In this document: piece after piece, positions 7,763 to 17,501 of the stretch
Layout of the letters: every line of letters starts with the position of its first letter
How positions within the stretch are numbered: position 1 is the first letter of the stretch
Assembly: GCF_000381905.1 (NCBI RefSeq)
Contig: NZ_KB907263.1
Span: forward strand, 77,599 to 129,072
Reading direction: 5' to 3'
Source: Paenibacillus fonticola DSM 21315
GTDB taxonomy: Bacteria; Bacillota; Bacilli; Paenibacillales; Paenibacillaceae
Length of the DNA stretch: 51,474 nucleotides
The notes under the pieces: model-generated
The model's input: only the letters and a program-made list of their open reading frames with translations
Databases searched by the model: none
What the model was told of the DNA's origin: nothing
Translations under genes and position numbers: made by a program

Positions 7763-7972
7763 TTACAGACCCAAAGCCCGCTCAATCAAAACCCAAACCG
7801 CTGTTATGACGAGAACAACTACAGCAAGAGCCAGCTTGCCGACTGCACGCTGCACATGGGGTTTCTTCTTCACTTCTTCAGGAGCCTTGGCATACCACCA
7901 CAAACCGAAAGGAATCAACAGTGCGATCACAATAGCGCCAATAAAGTGCATAATATTCATGAGCACTGGCAT
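7763..7972 (-). CDS. Small membrane protein, two TM helices, unknown function
   Basis: The 69-aa start at ATG 7972 is preferred because aaggggg lies 5 nt upstream; a GTG at 7978 would overlap that Shine-Dalgarno. Two hydrophobic helices (about 5-23 and 44-64) flank a basic loop, APEEVKKKPHVQRAVGK. No family was recognised. It sits alone, divergent from the heme operon. Confidence 0.65.
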   Translation of the reverse strand: MPVLMNIMHFIGAIVIALLIPFGLWWYAKAPEEVKKKPHVQRAVGKLALAVVVLVITAVWVLIERALGL

Positions 7973-8167
7973 TAACACCCCCTTAGCTTTATTTCTGATT
8001 GCGGAATCTTTTAACTCGTTACACCCTAATAATATTAAATACGCAGTATCCCGACAAAGGATGTCATACTATTGTCATCGGATGTTCCGGTGTGATAGTT
8101 GTTACTTACTTTTAAAAAGGGCATAATGTACATTAGGGAAATTTTAAATAAATGGGGGCTTGCTATC

Positions 8168-9229
8168 ATGAGTTATAATGATCGGTTTATTCGTGCCTGT
8201 CTGAGGCAGGAAGTGGATCGCACTCCTGTTTGGTATATGCGCCAGGCAGGGAGATACGATCCGGAGTATCGCAAAATCAAGGAGAAGTACAGCTTGCTTG
8301 AAATTTGCCTTCAGCCGGAGCTCGCCGCTGAAGTAACGCTTATGCCGGTTAGAAAGCTGGGCGTCGATGCCGCCATTTTATATTCTGATATTATGAATCC
8401 GGTTGCTTCTATCGGTATTGATTTTGATATTGTCAAAGATGTAGGGCCTGTCATTCATAATCCGATTCGCACGAAACAAGACATTGACCGGCTGAAGCCA
8501 ATTGATGTCGAAAAGGATTTGTCACACATACTGAAGACGATTTCAATTTTGGACAAGGAACTGGATGTGCCGCTTATTACGTTTGCGGGAGCTCCTTTTA
8601 CGCTTGCCAGCTATTTGATCGAAGGCCGCCCGTCGAAAAATTACATCCACACCAAGAGCCTGATGTATGGCGAACCGCAGCTGTGGCACAAGCTGATGGA
8701 GAAGCTGGGCGACATGGTCATTACTTATTTGCGTGCCCATATGAAGAACGGAGGCAAGGCGTTCCAATTGTTTGACAGCTGGGTGGGCGCGCTGTCAGCT
8801 AAAGATTTTCAAATTTATGTGCTGCCGACGATCCAGCGCATTTTTGCCGAATTGCAGGATTTGAATGTACCGAACATTTATTTCCCGGGCGTAAGCTCAG
8901 GTGAACTGCTCCCAACGCTTACCGGGCTTCAGACAGACGTGATCGGACTGGACTGGCGCGTTCCGATCCGGGAAGGACGCCTCCGGACCGGCGGGAAGTA
9001 TGCGATCCAGGGAAATTTAGATCCATTAGTATTAACTGCGCCAATGGATGTGATTAAAGAATATGCCCGGGAAATTATCGACCAGGGGGTCGAATCTCCG
9101 GGATTCGTGTTCAATTTGGGACATGGACTATTTCCGGAAGCTTCGCTGGACAAGCTTCGCGAACTGACAGAGTTCGTTCACGAATACTCAGCGGAAGCCA
9201 TCGCAAGTCAACAGCGGCAACTCTCGTAA
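8168..9229 (+). CDS. hemE: Uroporphyrinogen decarboxylase
   Basis: This 353-aa enzyme removes four acetate carboxyls from uroporphyrinogen III to give coproporphyrinogen III in the cytosol. Family signatures are PVWYMRQAGRYDPEYR near the N-terminus (Arg residues and the RxxGR substrate loop), LYSDIMNP with the catalytic Asp, and GFVFNLGHGLFPEA near the C-terminus. ATG 8168 was chosen over an in-frame start at 8099 because homologues begin at SYNDRFIRACL and a ggggg tract lies 9-13 nt upstream. It is the first gene of the hemE-hemH-hemY order known from B. subtilis, with ferrochelatase starting 56 bp later. Confidence 0.97.
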   Translation: MSYNDRFIRACLRQEVDRTPVWYMRQAGRYDPEYRKIKEKYSLLEICLQPELAAEVTLMPVRKLGVDAAILYSDIMNPVASIGIDFDIVKDVGPVIHNPIRTKQDIDRLKPIDVEKDLSHILKTISILDKELDVPLITFAGAPFTLASYLIEGRPSKNYIHTKSLMYGEPQLWHKLMEKLGDMVITYLRAHMKNGGKAFQLFDSWVGALSAKDFQIYVLPTIQRIFAELQDLNVPNIYFPGVSSGELLPTLTGLQTDVIGLDWRVPIREGRLRTGGKYAIQGNLDPLVLTAPMDVIKEYAREIIDQGVESPGFVFNLGHGLFPEASLDKLRELTEFVHEYSAEAIASQQRQLS

Positions 9230-9285
9230 GAGAGCTGCTGCTCTCTGAAAGAGAGTATTAATCGACAAAGCAGAGGTGAAGTATC

Positions 9286-10221
9286 GTGACAACTACAATC
9301 GGTGTATTAGTCATGTCCTATGGAACGCCTGAGAGCATGGATCAGGTAGAAGCTTACTATACTCATATCCGCCGGGGGCATCCGCCAACGGAAGAACAAC
9401 TGCAGGAGCTTACGGAACGCTATGAGGCGATCGTTGGCGGGGTATTCCCGCTTCGCGCCAATACGGACAATCAGGTAGCAGCGCTTCAGGAGACGCTGAA
9501 CCGGATGAATCAGGATAAGGATAAGAAATATGTGTGCTATCAAGGATTGAAGCATGCTCGTCCCTTTATCGAAGACGGGGTGGCCCAAATGGCAGAGGAC
9601 GGTATCAAGGAAGCGGTCGGCATCGTGCTTGCCCCGCATTATTCCGTCATGAGCGTCGGCAGTTATATTAAGCGGGCTGAGGCAAAGGCTGAGGAATGCG
9701 GAGTACGGATGAAATTCGTCAGCAGCTACCATCTCCATCCGAAGCTGATCGAAGCTTTTGCCAATAAAGTATCGAGTAAGCTTGATTTATTCGAGGAAGC
9801 CGGGGCTGAACGAAGCAAAGTAAAAGTATTGTTTAGCGCTCACAGCTTGCCTGAGAAAATTCTTGCTATGGGCGACCCTTACCAGGATCAGTTGCTGGAG
9901 ACATCCGCGGCGATTGCCGAGAAAACAGGGGTAGTCTCCTGGCAGTTTACCTGGCAAAGTGCCGGCCGTACGGCTGAGCCCTGGCTTGGCCCGGACATAC
10001 TGGATACGCTTCGCAGCTTAAGCCAAGAGCAGGTGGAGGATGTGCTGGTCGCTCCGATTGGATTCGTATCCGACCACCTGGAAGTGCTATATGATCTCGA
10101 CATTGAAGCCAAGACGGTAGCCAAAGAGCTGGACATTCGTCTTGAACGGATCGATTCCTTAAATACAGACCCTTTATATATGGAGACACTCAGCGACGTC
10201 ATCCTTATGGCAAAGGAATGA
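9286..10221 (+). CDS. hemH: Ferrochelatase, coproporphyrin type
   Basis: This 311-aa protein inserts Fe2+ into coproporphyrin III in the coproporphyrin-dependent branch used by Gram-positive bacteria. The GTG start lies behind agaggtgaag. Recognisable elements are MSYGTPES at 10-17, LAPHYSVMS near 115-123, the metal-binding His in FSAHSLPE (H186) and the acidic partner E266 in SDHLEVLYDLD. The length fits the soluble monomeric firmicute form. Its stop overlaps the ATG of hemY by four bases (ATGA), indicating translational coupling. Confidence 0.97.
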   Translation: MTTTIGVLVMSYGTPESMDQVEAYYTHIRRGHPPTEEQLQELTERYEAIVGGVFPLRANTDNQVAALQETLNRMNQDKDKKYVCYQGLKHARPFIEDGVAQMAEDGIKEAVGIVLAPHYSVMSVGSYIKRAEAKAEECGVRMKFVSSYHLHPKLIEAFANKVSSKLDLFEEAGAERSKVKVLFSAHSLPEKILAMGDPYQDQLLETSAAIAEKTGVVSWQFTWQSAGRTAEPWLGPDILDTLRSLSQEQVEDVLVAPIGFVSDHLEVLYDLDIEAKTVAKELDIRLERIDSLNTDPLYMETLSDVILMAKE

Positions 10222-11657
10222 ACGGACATATGAGCAATGCGTCCCGCAAGGTAGTGGTGGTTGGCGGTGGTTTAACCGGACTTAGCGCGGCCTTTTACAT
10301 CCGTAATTTCTATAAGGAGAGAGGATGGAAACCGGAGATTACGCTAGTTGAGAAAGATAAGATGCTGGGCGGCAAGATTGAGACCTTGCACAAAGACGGC
10401 TTTGTGATCGAGAAAGGGCCGGATTCATTCCTTGCCCGCAAAACGGCGATGATCGATCTGGCCAAGGAACTGGAGCTGGATCATGAATTGGTGAGCACGA
10501 ACCCGGAGGCGAGAAAGACTTATATCGTCAACAAGGGAAGGCTGCATCCCATGCCATCCGGTCTTGTATTAGGGGTACCTACCGAACTGGGACCGTTTCT
10601 GAAATCCGGCCTCGTCAGCTGGGGCGGCAAGCTGCGGGCGCTGACTGACCTTATTCGCCCGTCCCGCAAAAGTACGGAGGATGAATCCCTGGGCGATTTC
10701 ATTGAACGCCGCCTCGGTGCTGAAGTGCTTAGCAATATGACAGAGCCGCTGCTGGCCGGCATTTATGCCGGAGATACCTACCGTCTTAGTCTGCAGTCGA
10801 CATTTCCCCAGTTCGGAGAAATGGAACGGAAATACGGCAGCCTGATAAAAGGGATGATGACAGGCAAGAAGCCTGTCGAGACGCATACCGGGACGAAGAA
10901 GAGCACTTTTCTCACCTTCCGCCAAGGATTGCAAAGTCTCATTCATGCCCTTGTCCACGAGCTTGACGATGTCACACAGCGGGTGGAAACGGAAGTTCGT
11001 TCCATCGAGCGTATAGGAGAAAGGGGCTATGAAGTTGTTCTGGCTTCTGGTGAAGTCATCCCGGCCGACGACATTGTCGTCACAACACCGGCTTTCGCTG
11101 CGGCTGATTTGCTGCGGCCCCTCGTCGATGTGAGTGCGCTGGATGCGATAAATTACGTCACGGTTGCCAACGTTGTGCTGGCCTTTGACCGGAAAGACGT
11201 AAGCGGGCAGTTTGACGGCTCGGGCTTTCTCGTTCCTCGCAAGGAGGGACGCAATATTACAGCCTGCACTTGGACGGGCGTAAAGTGGCTGCATACGAGT
11301 CCAGAGGATAAAATGCTCTTGCGCTGCTACGTCGGGCGTTCTGGAGATGAGCAGAACGTGCACCTTCCAGACGAGGCGCTTACTGAGCTTGTCAGGAAGG
11401 ATTTGCGTGAGCTGATGAATATTACCGCAGATCCGTTATTTGTGGAAATTACGCGCTTGCCGAAATCGATGCCCCAATATCCTGTCCATCATTTGCAGCA
11501 TATTGCCGATTTCAAAGCTCGGCTTGACCAGACCCTGCCGGGCGTATATGTTACCGGTGCGGCTTTTGACGGCGTCGGTCTGCCTGACTGCATTCGCCAG
11601 GCCAAGCAATTGGCCGGGGAGATGGCGGATAAGCTGCCGGCAGAAACAAATGAATAA
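10218..11657 (+). CDS. hemY: Coproporphyrinogen III/protoporphyrinogen oxidase (HemY/CgoX)
   Basis: This 479-aa FAD enzyme oxidises coproporphyrinogen III to coproporphyrin III, feeding HemH. The N-terminal dinucleotide-binding motif VVVVGGGLTGLSAAF (13-27), an acidic ribose ligand in TLVEK, and a C-terminal GVYVTGAAFDGVGLPDCI FAD motif are typical. The ATG at 10218 overlaps the hemH stop. A second in-frame ATG at 10230 has the aaagga Shine-Dalgarno 12 nt upstream and may be the real start. A terminator follows, closing the three-gene heme unit. Confidence 0.96.
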   Translation: MNGHMSNASRKVVVVGGGLTGLSAAFYIRNFYKERGWKPEITLVEKDKMLGGKIETLHKDGFVIEKGPDSFLARKTAMIDLAKELELDHELVSTNPEARKTYIVNKGRLHPMPSGLVLGVPTELGPFLKSGLVSWGGKLRALTDLIRPSRKSTEDESLGDFIERRLGAEVLSNMTEPLLAGIYAGDTYRLSLQSTFPQFGEMERKYGSLIKGMMTGKKPVETHTGTKKSTFLTFRQGLQSLIHALVHELDDVTQRVETEVRSIERIGERGYEVVLASGEVIPADDIVVTTPAFAAADLLRPLVDVSALDAINYVTVANVVLAFDRKDVSGQFDGSGFLVPRKEGRNITACTWTGVKWLHTSPEDKMLLRCYVGRSGDEQNVHLPDEALTELVRKDLRELMNITADPLFVEITRLPKSMPQYPVHHLQHIADFKARLDQTLPGVYVTGAAFDGVGLPDCIRQAKQLAGEMADKLPAETNE

Positions 11658-11671
11658 TTGATTAAAGAAAG

Positions 11672-11712
11672 GGACCCTTTCGCTGAAAAATAGGCGAGGG
11701 GTTCTATTTATT
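11672..11712 (+). terminator. Terminator of the heme operon
   Basis: The stem ggaccctttcgc / gcgaggggttc has one bulged base and some G-U pairs and is followed by tatttattt. It lies 15 bp after the hemY stop. Confidence 0.75.
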
Positions 11713-11807
11713 TCAGGTTAGCTGATATAATAAAATCATGTGTGTTCGCTGATTGAATGTGTTCGCAGAATGAAATGGAAATTATACAATTTCTGAAGGA
11801 GTTTATG

Positions 11808-13199
11808 ATGTATCCACCAAGATCCAATAAATATCGAAAAAAAAAGCAGGAAAAACAGCGGAGACAAAATCGCTTCTGGCTTACTCTTAATTTAGCGCTA
11901 ATTATCGCGATCATTGCCTTGGGAGCTTATTATTTAGCCGAAGAACGAGTTCCCGCTGGCAGCAAGGGCAGCAGTGACCCGTCTTTTGTGGATGAACCTG
12001 CCAGCCACAGCAATGATGAGCGGGACGGGAATACGAATTCATCGAAAGCGGGCGAAGGAAGCACGCAAAGTTCGGATTCGGAGCTAAATGACCGCGTTAG
12101 GGGTGACGACGCCGGTCTAGCTGATGAAGCTGGCGAAGTTAGCGGGCATGACGGCGCAGACGAGGCGGCGGCCCATAATGACCCGACGGCCACGAACGAC
12201 CCGACTGGAGAACAGGAAGAACCGCTGCTGCCGGGGGAGGAGGATCAGGAAGCGGTCGTTCATTTGCATTTTGCCGGAGATACGATATTCTCGGGAAGCA
12301 TTGCCCCGAAGCTTGAAAAAGAAGGGTATCATTATCCATATGAACATGTGCGCGATCTGTTTCTTAACGACGATTTAAGCGTACTTAACCTGGAAACGCC
12401 TGTAACTGCCGGAGGAACGCCAGCGGAAGACAAGTCATTCGTGTTCAAAGCGCCGCCCAAGTCCCTTCCGCCGATGCATAAGGCTGGCGTAGATGCGGTT
12501 AATTTAGCTAACAATCACACACTGGACCAAGGGGTTGAAGGGCTGCTTGATACGATCAAGCATCTGAAAGATAGCGACATACGATATTTTGGTGCCGGAA
12601 AAAATAAATCTGAAGCCTATTCTCCTCTTTATGTGGAGCGAAATGGGATAAAAATCGCTTTGTGCGGGTTCAGCCGGGTTATCCCGCAGGCGGATTGGGC
12701 GGCAGGCAAGAACAAGCCGGGCGTTGCGGTGGCCTATGATTCCACGGCAGCTGTGAAAACGGTGGAGGCCGCCCGCAAGGAAGCGGATTTGGTCGTCGTC
12801 GTGACGCACTGGGGGAAGGAAAGGACGACGGTGCTGGAGAAGCATCAGACCTCACTCGCCCATTCTTTTATCGATGCGGGTGCCGATTTAGTTATCGGCG
12901 GTCATCCTCATGTGCTGCAAAGCATCGAGCAATATAAAGGGAAATGGATTGCCTACAGCACAGGGAACTTTATTTTTACAAAAAAGTCTGACGCGCCAGA
13001 TACTTGGGATACGGCGGTGTTTGAAGCGAAATGCTCGAAGAAGGGGGACTGCCGGCTTAAATTGCTGCCTTTCCGTACAGAGATCGGTCAGCCGGTTCCG
13101 TTAAAGGGAGAGGAAGGCGAGCGGTTGTTCAAGAAAGTGGAGAACTTGTCCCAAAATGTTAAAATTAACAAAAACGGAGAAGTGCTCTTCAACAACTGA
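11808..13199 (+). CDS. CapA-family (PGA_cap) metallophosphatase-like membrane-anchored protein
   Basis: This 463-aa protein starts at ATG 11808, 6 nt after aaggag; an ATG directly before it is also possible. Residues 1-22 are strongly basic, 24-43 form one membrane anchor, and about 45-145 is an acidic, low-complexity Ser/Asp/Glu-rich linker. From about 148 on it carries the PF09587 domain: HFAGDTIFSG, LNLETPV, NLANNHTLDQG, VVVTHWGKE and IGGHPHVLQS, which hold the calcineurin-like metal ligands. The family includes CapA/PgsA of poly-gamma-glutamate synthesis. No CapB or CapC genes are nearby, so a capsule role is doubtful. Confidence 0.92.
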   Translation: MYPPRSNKYRKKKQEKQRRQNRFWLTLNLALIIAIIALGAYYLAEERVPAGSKGSSDPSFVDEPASHSNDERDGNTNSSKAGEGSTQSSDSELNDRVRGDDAGLADEAGEVSGHDGADEAAAHNDPTATNDPTGEQEEPLLPGEEDQEAVVHLHFAGDTIFSGSIAPKLEKEGYHYPYEHVRDLFLNDDLSVLNLETPVTAGGTPAEDKSFVFKAPPKSLPPMHKAGVDAVNLANNHTLDQGVEGLLDTIKHLKDSDIRYFGAGKNKSEAYSPLYVERNGIKIALCGFSRVIPQADWAAGKNKPGVAVAYDSTAAVKTVEAARKEADLVVVVTHWGKERTTVLEKHQTSLAHSFIDAGADLVIGGHPHVLQSIEQYKGKWIAYSTGNFIFTKKSDAPDTWDTAVFEAKCSKKGDCRLKLLPFRTEIGQPVPLKGEEGERLFKKVENLSQNVKINKNGEVLFNN

Positions 13200-13224
13200 C
13201 CGCCTACCGAAGGAGGCCTCTAGT

Positions 13225-13950
13225 ATGAACAACTTATGCGTGGCTCACCGAGGGTTCTCAAGCAAGGCTCCCGAGAATACGATGGCCGCAATCAGGATGG
13301 CTATGCAGAATCCGTATGTGCAGTGGGTAGAAGTAGATGTGCAATTAACCAAGGATGGCGTACCAGTCTTGATTCATGATTATACTTTGAACCGGACGAC
13401 GAGCGGGCGTGGGCCAGTGAAAGAGAAAACGTGGGAAGAACTGAAAAAGCTCGATGCTGGCAGCTGGAAATCAAAAATATTCAAAGGAGAGCGTTTAATC
13501 TCCTTGGATGAATTTCTAAGCGCCATATGCGGACGCCTCCGCGCCAATATTGAAATTAAAGCCCGGGGAGATATGTATCCGGGTCTTGAAGAGAAAGTGA
13601 TTACAGCGATCAAGCGGCGGCAGATGGAGCGCGATGTCGTTTTAACTTCCTTTGAGCCGAAAATATTGGCCAGAATTAGAGAGCTTACGCGCGGCGTGCG
13701 CACCGGTCTCATTATCGAGGGCCAACCGAAGGATTTACTGCTACGGCTGCAGTTGCTGCGCTGCTCCTTTCTATCGATCAGCCACCGTTATTTAACGGCC
13801 GATTTGGCTGCGCGTGCTGCAAGGCTGGGCATAACAGTCATGGCCTGGACGATCGATGACGCGCGAACGATGAAGCGCATTGCGGCCATGCATGAAGATA
13901 TCCTTATTTGCACCAACCGTCCGGACGTGTGGCAGACGGCAATGATCTAA
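13225..13950 (+). CDS. Glycerophosphodiester phosphodiesterase (GDPD family)
   Basis: This 241-aa cytosolic enzyme is predicted to hydrolyse deacylated phospholipids to glycerol 3-phosphate and an alcohol. Start ATG 13225 has aaggagg 8 nt upstream and gives the standard N-terminus. Motifs are AHRG with PENT at 7-19, VEVDVQLTKDG around 38-48, the second catalytic His in IHDYTLNRTT, and NIEIKA further on. There is no signal peptide. It follows the CapA-like gene by 25 bp and may share its transcript; the FAH-family gene starts 34 bp later. Confidence 0.92.
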   Translation: MNNLCVAHRGFSSKAPENTMAAIRMAMQNPYVQWVEVDVQLTKDGVPVLIHDYTLNRTTSGRGPVKEKTWEELKKLDAGSWKSKIFKGERLISLDEFLSAICGRLRANIEIKARGDMYPGLEEKVITAIKRRQMERDVVLTSFEPKILARIRELTRGVRTGLIIEGQPKDLLLRLQLLRCSFLSISHRYLTADLAARAARLGITVMAWTIDDARTMKRIAAMHEDILICTNRPDVWQTAMI

Positions 13951-13984
13951 CACAATAATTGCATTATTAGGAGGCGCAATTACG

Positions 13985-14629
13985 ATGAAACAGCTCATTA
14001 AAAATATTTATTGTGTGGGGCGCAATTACCGGCTGCATGTAGAGGAACTGGGAAATGACGTTCCAAAGGAACCGATGATTTTCATGAAGCCGTCCCATGC
14101 GGTCGTACCGATGGATGGCAGTAAGGTGGTTTTGCCGGAAGGACGCGGGGAGGTTCATTATGAAGCCGAGCTTGTCCTGCGCATTGGACGGAATTATGAG
14201 CCGGGAATTTCGGTGGATGATTTGGTGGATGTGATGGCTTTTGGCATTGACTTCACACTGCGCGATGTACAGAACGAGCTGAGGGAAATCGGACATCCCT
14301 GGACAGCGGCTAAAGCATTCCTGAATTCAGCGCCATTGACGCCTTATATGGCATTTCCCGGTACAGAGGGTGTGGCTGGCGAAGATTTTCTGCTGCGGAA
14401 AAACGATGAGATTGTACAGCGGGGGAACACCGCTAATATGATTTTTTCATTACAGCAAATTGTTGATTTTATCGCGGAGCGATATGGATTGGGCGAAGGG
14501 GACCTGATCTTCACCGGGACGCCTGAAGGAGTCGGGCCGGTAGCTGATGGGGACAAGCTTGAATTGGCTTACGGAGGCCGGGTTCTTGGCAGCTGCACGG
14601 TGCAGCTTGGGTCCGGTTCCAATTCCTAA
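13985..14629 (+). CDS. Fumarylacetoacetate hydrolase (FAH) family protein
   Basis: This 214-aa single-domain member of the family contains FAHD1-type oxaloacetate decarboxylases and acylpyruvate hydrolases. Seen are CVGRNYRLHVEEL at the N-terminus, the metal-binding EVHYEAELVL glutamates, the GIDFTLRDVQNELRE loop, the KAFLNSAPLTP segment and the C-terminal FTGTPEGVGPV. The ATG follows aggaggcgcaattacg. Its stop is one base before the DUF92 start, so the two are translationally coupled. The exact 2-oxoacid substrate cannot be assigned. Confidence 0.92.
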   Translation: MKQLIKNIYCVGRNYRLHVEELGNDVPKEPMIFMKPSHAVVPMDGSKVVLPEGRGEVHYEAELVLRIGRNYEPGISVDDLVDVMAFGIDFTLRDVQNELREIGHPWTAAKAFLNSAPLTPYMAFPGTEGVAGEDFLLRKNDEIVQRGNTANMIFSLQQIVDFIAERYGLGEGDLIFTGTPEGVGPVADGDKLELAYGGRVLGSCTVQLGSGSNS

Positions 14630-14630
14630 G

Positions 14631-15455
14631 ATGGGCTGGCTGATTGGATTTACCGGCGCGATCGTTGTATCGGCAGCGGCATATTGGAAACGGTCGCTCA
14701 GTTTGTCGGGCATGATTGCCGCCACATTGATGGGAACGATTTATTTTGGCGCCGGGAATGTATTCTGGTTCGGAATATTGCTGCTGTTTTTTATTACATC
14801 GAGCTTGTTTTCTAAACTAAAAGCGGACCGAAAATCGGAGTCGGAGAAGAGCTACGCCAAATCCGGCACAAGAGACGCAGGGCAGGTGATGGCTAATGGC
14901 GGGCTGGGGATGGCAGCTTGTGTCGGTAACGCGCTGTGGCCGGATTCAGGATGGGTGCTGTTTTTTATCGGCGTTATGGCCTCCGTAACGGCCGATACGT
15001 GGGCGACGGAATGGGGCAGTCTCAGCCGGAAGCCTCCGAGGTCTATATTGAATGGCAAGCCGATAACTGCCGGGACGTCCGGAGGGGTATCGCTGCTCGG
15101 AAGTTTAGCCGCTCTAGGCGGCGCCGTGATAATCGGAGGAGCTGGCTGGCTGCTTGCGCAATGGGCTGGCCTTGCGGCTGATGTGGGCAAGCCTGTGTTA
15201 TTATGGATCGTCATCGGCGGATTGTCCGGCTTTGCTGGGGCAATGATCGACTCTTATTTGGGAGCTACAGTTCAGAGCATGTATCGCTGTACGGTCTGTG
15301 GCCGAAGCGTGGAGGCGGTGAGGCATTGCAATGAAGCCACTGTCCCTTTGCGGGGCTTTACTTGGTTAAATAACGATATGGTGAATATGATCAGTTCACT
15401 TGCGGCAGGCGGTATCGCTCTCGCTTTAGGCAAATGGCTGTTTGGCGTTGTTTGA
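14631..15455 (+). CDS. DUF92 family integral membrane protein
   Basis: This 274-aa protein with about seven hydrophobic segments matches DUF92 (TMEM19/phytol-phosphate-kinase-like, VTE6-type). Family features include SLSGMIAATLMGTIYFG, VMASVTADTWATEWG, GTSGGVSLLGSLAAL and SGFAGAMIDSYLGATVQ. A CxxC pair in YRCTVCGR precedes the final helix. ATG 14631 is chosen because it follows the FAH stop by one base and the family begins here; an upstream in-frame start would overlap the FAH gene by 83 bp. There is no strong Shine-Dalgarno, which fits coupling. Some members phosphorylate prenyl phosphates; the activity here is unknown. Confidence 0.88.
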   Translation: MGWLIGFTGAIVVSAAAYWKRSLSLSGMIAATLMGTIYFGAGNVFWFGILLLFFITSSLFSKLKADRKSESEKSYAKSGTRDAGQVMANGGLGMAACVGNALWPDSGWVLFFIGVMASVTADTWATEWGSLSRKPPRSILNGKPITAGTSGGVSLLGSLAALGGAVIIGGAGWLLAQWAGLAADVGKPVLLWIVIGGLSGFAGAMIDSYLGATVQSMYRCTVCGRSVEAVRHCNEATVPLRGFTWLNNDMVNMISSLAAGGIALALGKWLFGVV

Positions 15456-15527
15456 TAAGCTATTGTTATTTTTTTGGATACGCTGCAGAAGCTGCGCGCT
15501 TGTATTTCATGTAAAGTAGGGAACAAG

Positions 15528-17501
15528 ATGAACATTTTAACAGTAGAACAAATTTCGAAGAGTTACGGGGACAAGGTTTTGTTTGAGGATGCGTCCTTCG
15601 GAATGGAGCAATACGACAAAATCGGCATTATCGGTGTAAATGGGACAGGGAAATCCACTTTTTTGCGCATTGTTGCCGGTCTTGAGGCACCGGATTCCGG
15701 TCGTGTGGCGGTAAACAATGACGTAAGGATCGCCTGTTTGCCGCAAAACCCGGATTTTGATCCGGATACGACGGTGCTGCGGCAGGTGTTCCAGGGTGAA
15801 GATCCATTGCTGCGAACGGTGTCAAGCTATATTGAAGCCGTTGAGCAGTTGGAGCTGAATCCAGCGGACGAACAGCAGCAGGCTGCGGTTACGAAACTGA
15901 GCCAGGAGATGGATCGGCTGCAGGCCTGGGGACTGGAAAGCGAAGCAAAAAGCGTGCTGTCAAAGCTGGGCATTACGGACTTTGGCGCCAAAGTCGGTCA
16001 GTTGTCCGGCGGGCAGCGTAAACGAATCGCCTTGGCTTCCGCACTGATCGTTCCGTCCGAGCTGCTCATTTTGGACGAGCCGACGAACCATATTGACAAC
16101 GAATCCGTGGCCTGGCTGGAGGCCTATTTGCAACGGCGCCGCGGCGCTTTGCTCTTGATTACACATGACCGTTATTTCCTTGACCGGGTATGCAACGTCA
16201 TGCTGGAGCTCGATCATGGCAGGCTGTTCCGCTACGAAGCAAACTACACCCGCTTTCTCGAGCTGAAGAGCGAGCGGGAGGAGCGGGAAGCATCTGCCGA
16301 GCAGAAACGGCAAAATTTGCTTCGCAACGAGCTGGCATGGATTAAAAGGGGAGCAAGGGCGAGAACGACGAAGCAGAAGGCAAGAATTGAACGGTTTGAG
16401 AAGCTGCAGCAGGAGAGAACGGAGTATAAGAGCGACCAGCTCGATATTTCTGTGGCCTCCACACGCTTAGGGCGAAAAATCGTGGAAATTTCTGAGTTAA
16501 GCAAATCGGCTGCAGATCGCCTTCTGATCCGGGATTTGACCTATACGGCGGTTCCCGGAGACCGGGTCGGCATTATCGGTCCGAACGGCAGCGGGAAGTC
16601 AACTTTGCTGAATATGATAGCCGGCCGAGTGGAGCCGGATGAGGGACATGTTGAATTGGGAACGACCGTGAAGCTCGGTTTTTTCACGCAGGAGCACCAG
16701 GAGATGGATGAGAAGCAGCGGGTTATCGAGTATATCAAAGAGGAAGCGGAGGTCATTACGACCTCCGACGGCTCGCGGATTACTGCAGCGCAAATGCTAG
16801 AACGCTTTCTGTTTTCGCCAACGATGCAATGGACCCCGATCAGCAAGCTGTCAGGCGGCGAGAAGCGCAGGCTGTATTTGCTTCGCGTGCTGATGGGGGC
16901 GCCAAATGTGCTTCTGCTCGACGAACCGACGAATGATCTCGACATCCAGACATTAACGGTGCTGGAGTCATACTTGGATGAATTTCCGGGAGCGGTGTTC
17001 GTTGTTTCTCATGACCGGTATTTTCTTGATCGGACTGTGGATAAAATTATGGCTTTTGAAGGAGACGGTGTCGTTGCCGTTCATGCAGGGGACTACAGCG
17101 ATTATGAAGAGAGGCTGCAGCATATGAAACGTGCTGAGCCGGAGCCAGGGATAGGGAGCGGCGGAGCGAGGGGCAAAGCATCCTCAGCGAACGATTCGGG
17201 CTCCAAAGGAGAGCAGAATGCAGCAGCTGGTCCGGATAGCAAGGATTCGGCGCGGGTGGAGCGGGTGAAGTTCAGCTATAACGAGCAGCGGGAATATGAA
17301 GCAATTGACGGTATGGTGGAAGCGGCGGAAGAGCGGCTTACAAATATCGCTGCGGAGATGGAAGCAGCGGCCAGCGACGCTTCCAGACTGCAGGAGCTCG
17401 TAGCGGAGCAGCAGGAAGCCGAGGCAGACCTGGAGAGGCTGATGGATCGCTGGACGTACTTAAACGAGCTGGCTGAGAAAATCGAGCAGCAGCGAAACTA
17501 A
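15528..17501 (+). CDS. ABC-F ATPase (Uup/YfmR-like translation factor)
   Basis: This 657-aa protein has two ATPase domains on one chain and no membrane part. Domain 1 has GVNGTGKST (36-44), LSGGQRKR and LLILDEPTNHID. Domain 2 has GPNGSGKST, LSGGEKRR and LLLDEPTNDLD. A charged inter-domain helix pair (about 235-310, the P-site interaction motif) separates them. A Ser/Gly/Ala linker leads to a C-terminal coiled coil (about 585-655), as in Uup and YfmR, which rescue stalled ribosomes. The start at ATG 15528 follows aggga. The Uup/YfmR assignment rests on the coiled-coil tail; an antibiotic-resistance ABC-F is less likely. Confidence 0.93.
   Translation: MNILTVEQISKSYGDKVLFEDASFGMEQYDKIGIIGVNGTGKSTFLRIVAGLEAPDSGRVAVNNDVRIACLPQNPDFDPDTTVLRQVFQGEDPLLRTVSSYIEAVEQLELNPADEQQQAAVTKLSQEMDRLQAWGLESEAKSVLSKLGITDFGAKVGQLSGGQRKRIALASALIVPSELLILDEPTNHIDNESVAWLEAYLQRRRGALLLITHDRYFLDRVCNVMLELDHGRLFRYEANYTRFLELKSEREEREASAEQKRQNLLRNELAWIKRGARARTTKQKARIERFEKLQQERTEYKSDQLDISVASTRLGRKIVEISELSKSAADRLLIRDLTYTAVPGDRVGIIGPNGSGKSTLLNMIAGRVEPDEGHVELGTTVKLGFFTQEHQEMDEKQRVIEYIKEEAEVITTSDGSRITAAQMLERFLFSPTMQWTPISKLSGGEKRRLYLLRVLMGAPNVLLLDEPTNDLDIQTLTVLESYLDEFPGAVFVVSHDRYFLDRTVDKIMAFEGDGVVAVHAGDYSDYEERLQHMKRAEPEPGIGSGGARGKASSANDSGSKGEQNAAAGPDSKDSARVERVKFSYNEQREYEAIDGMVEAAEERLTNIAAEMEAAASDASRLQELVAEQQEAEADLERLMDRWTYLNELAEKIEQQRN

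Noticed and set aside
10569..11363. 264-codon open frame antisense to hemY
   Set aside because: hemY is certain from FAD motifs and operon context; the antisense frame has no features of its own.
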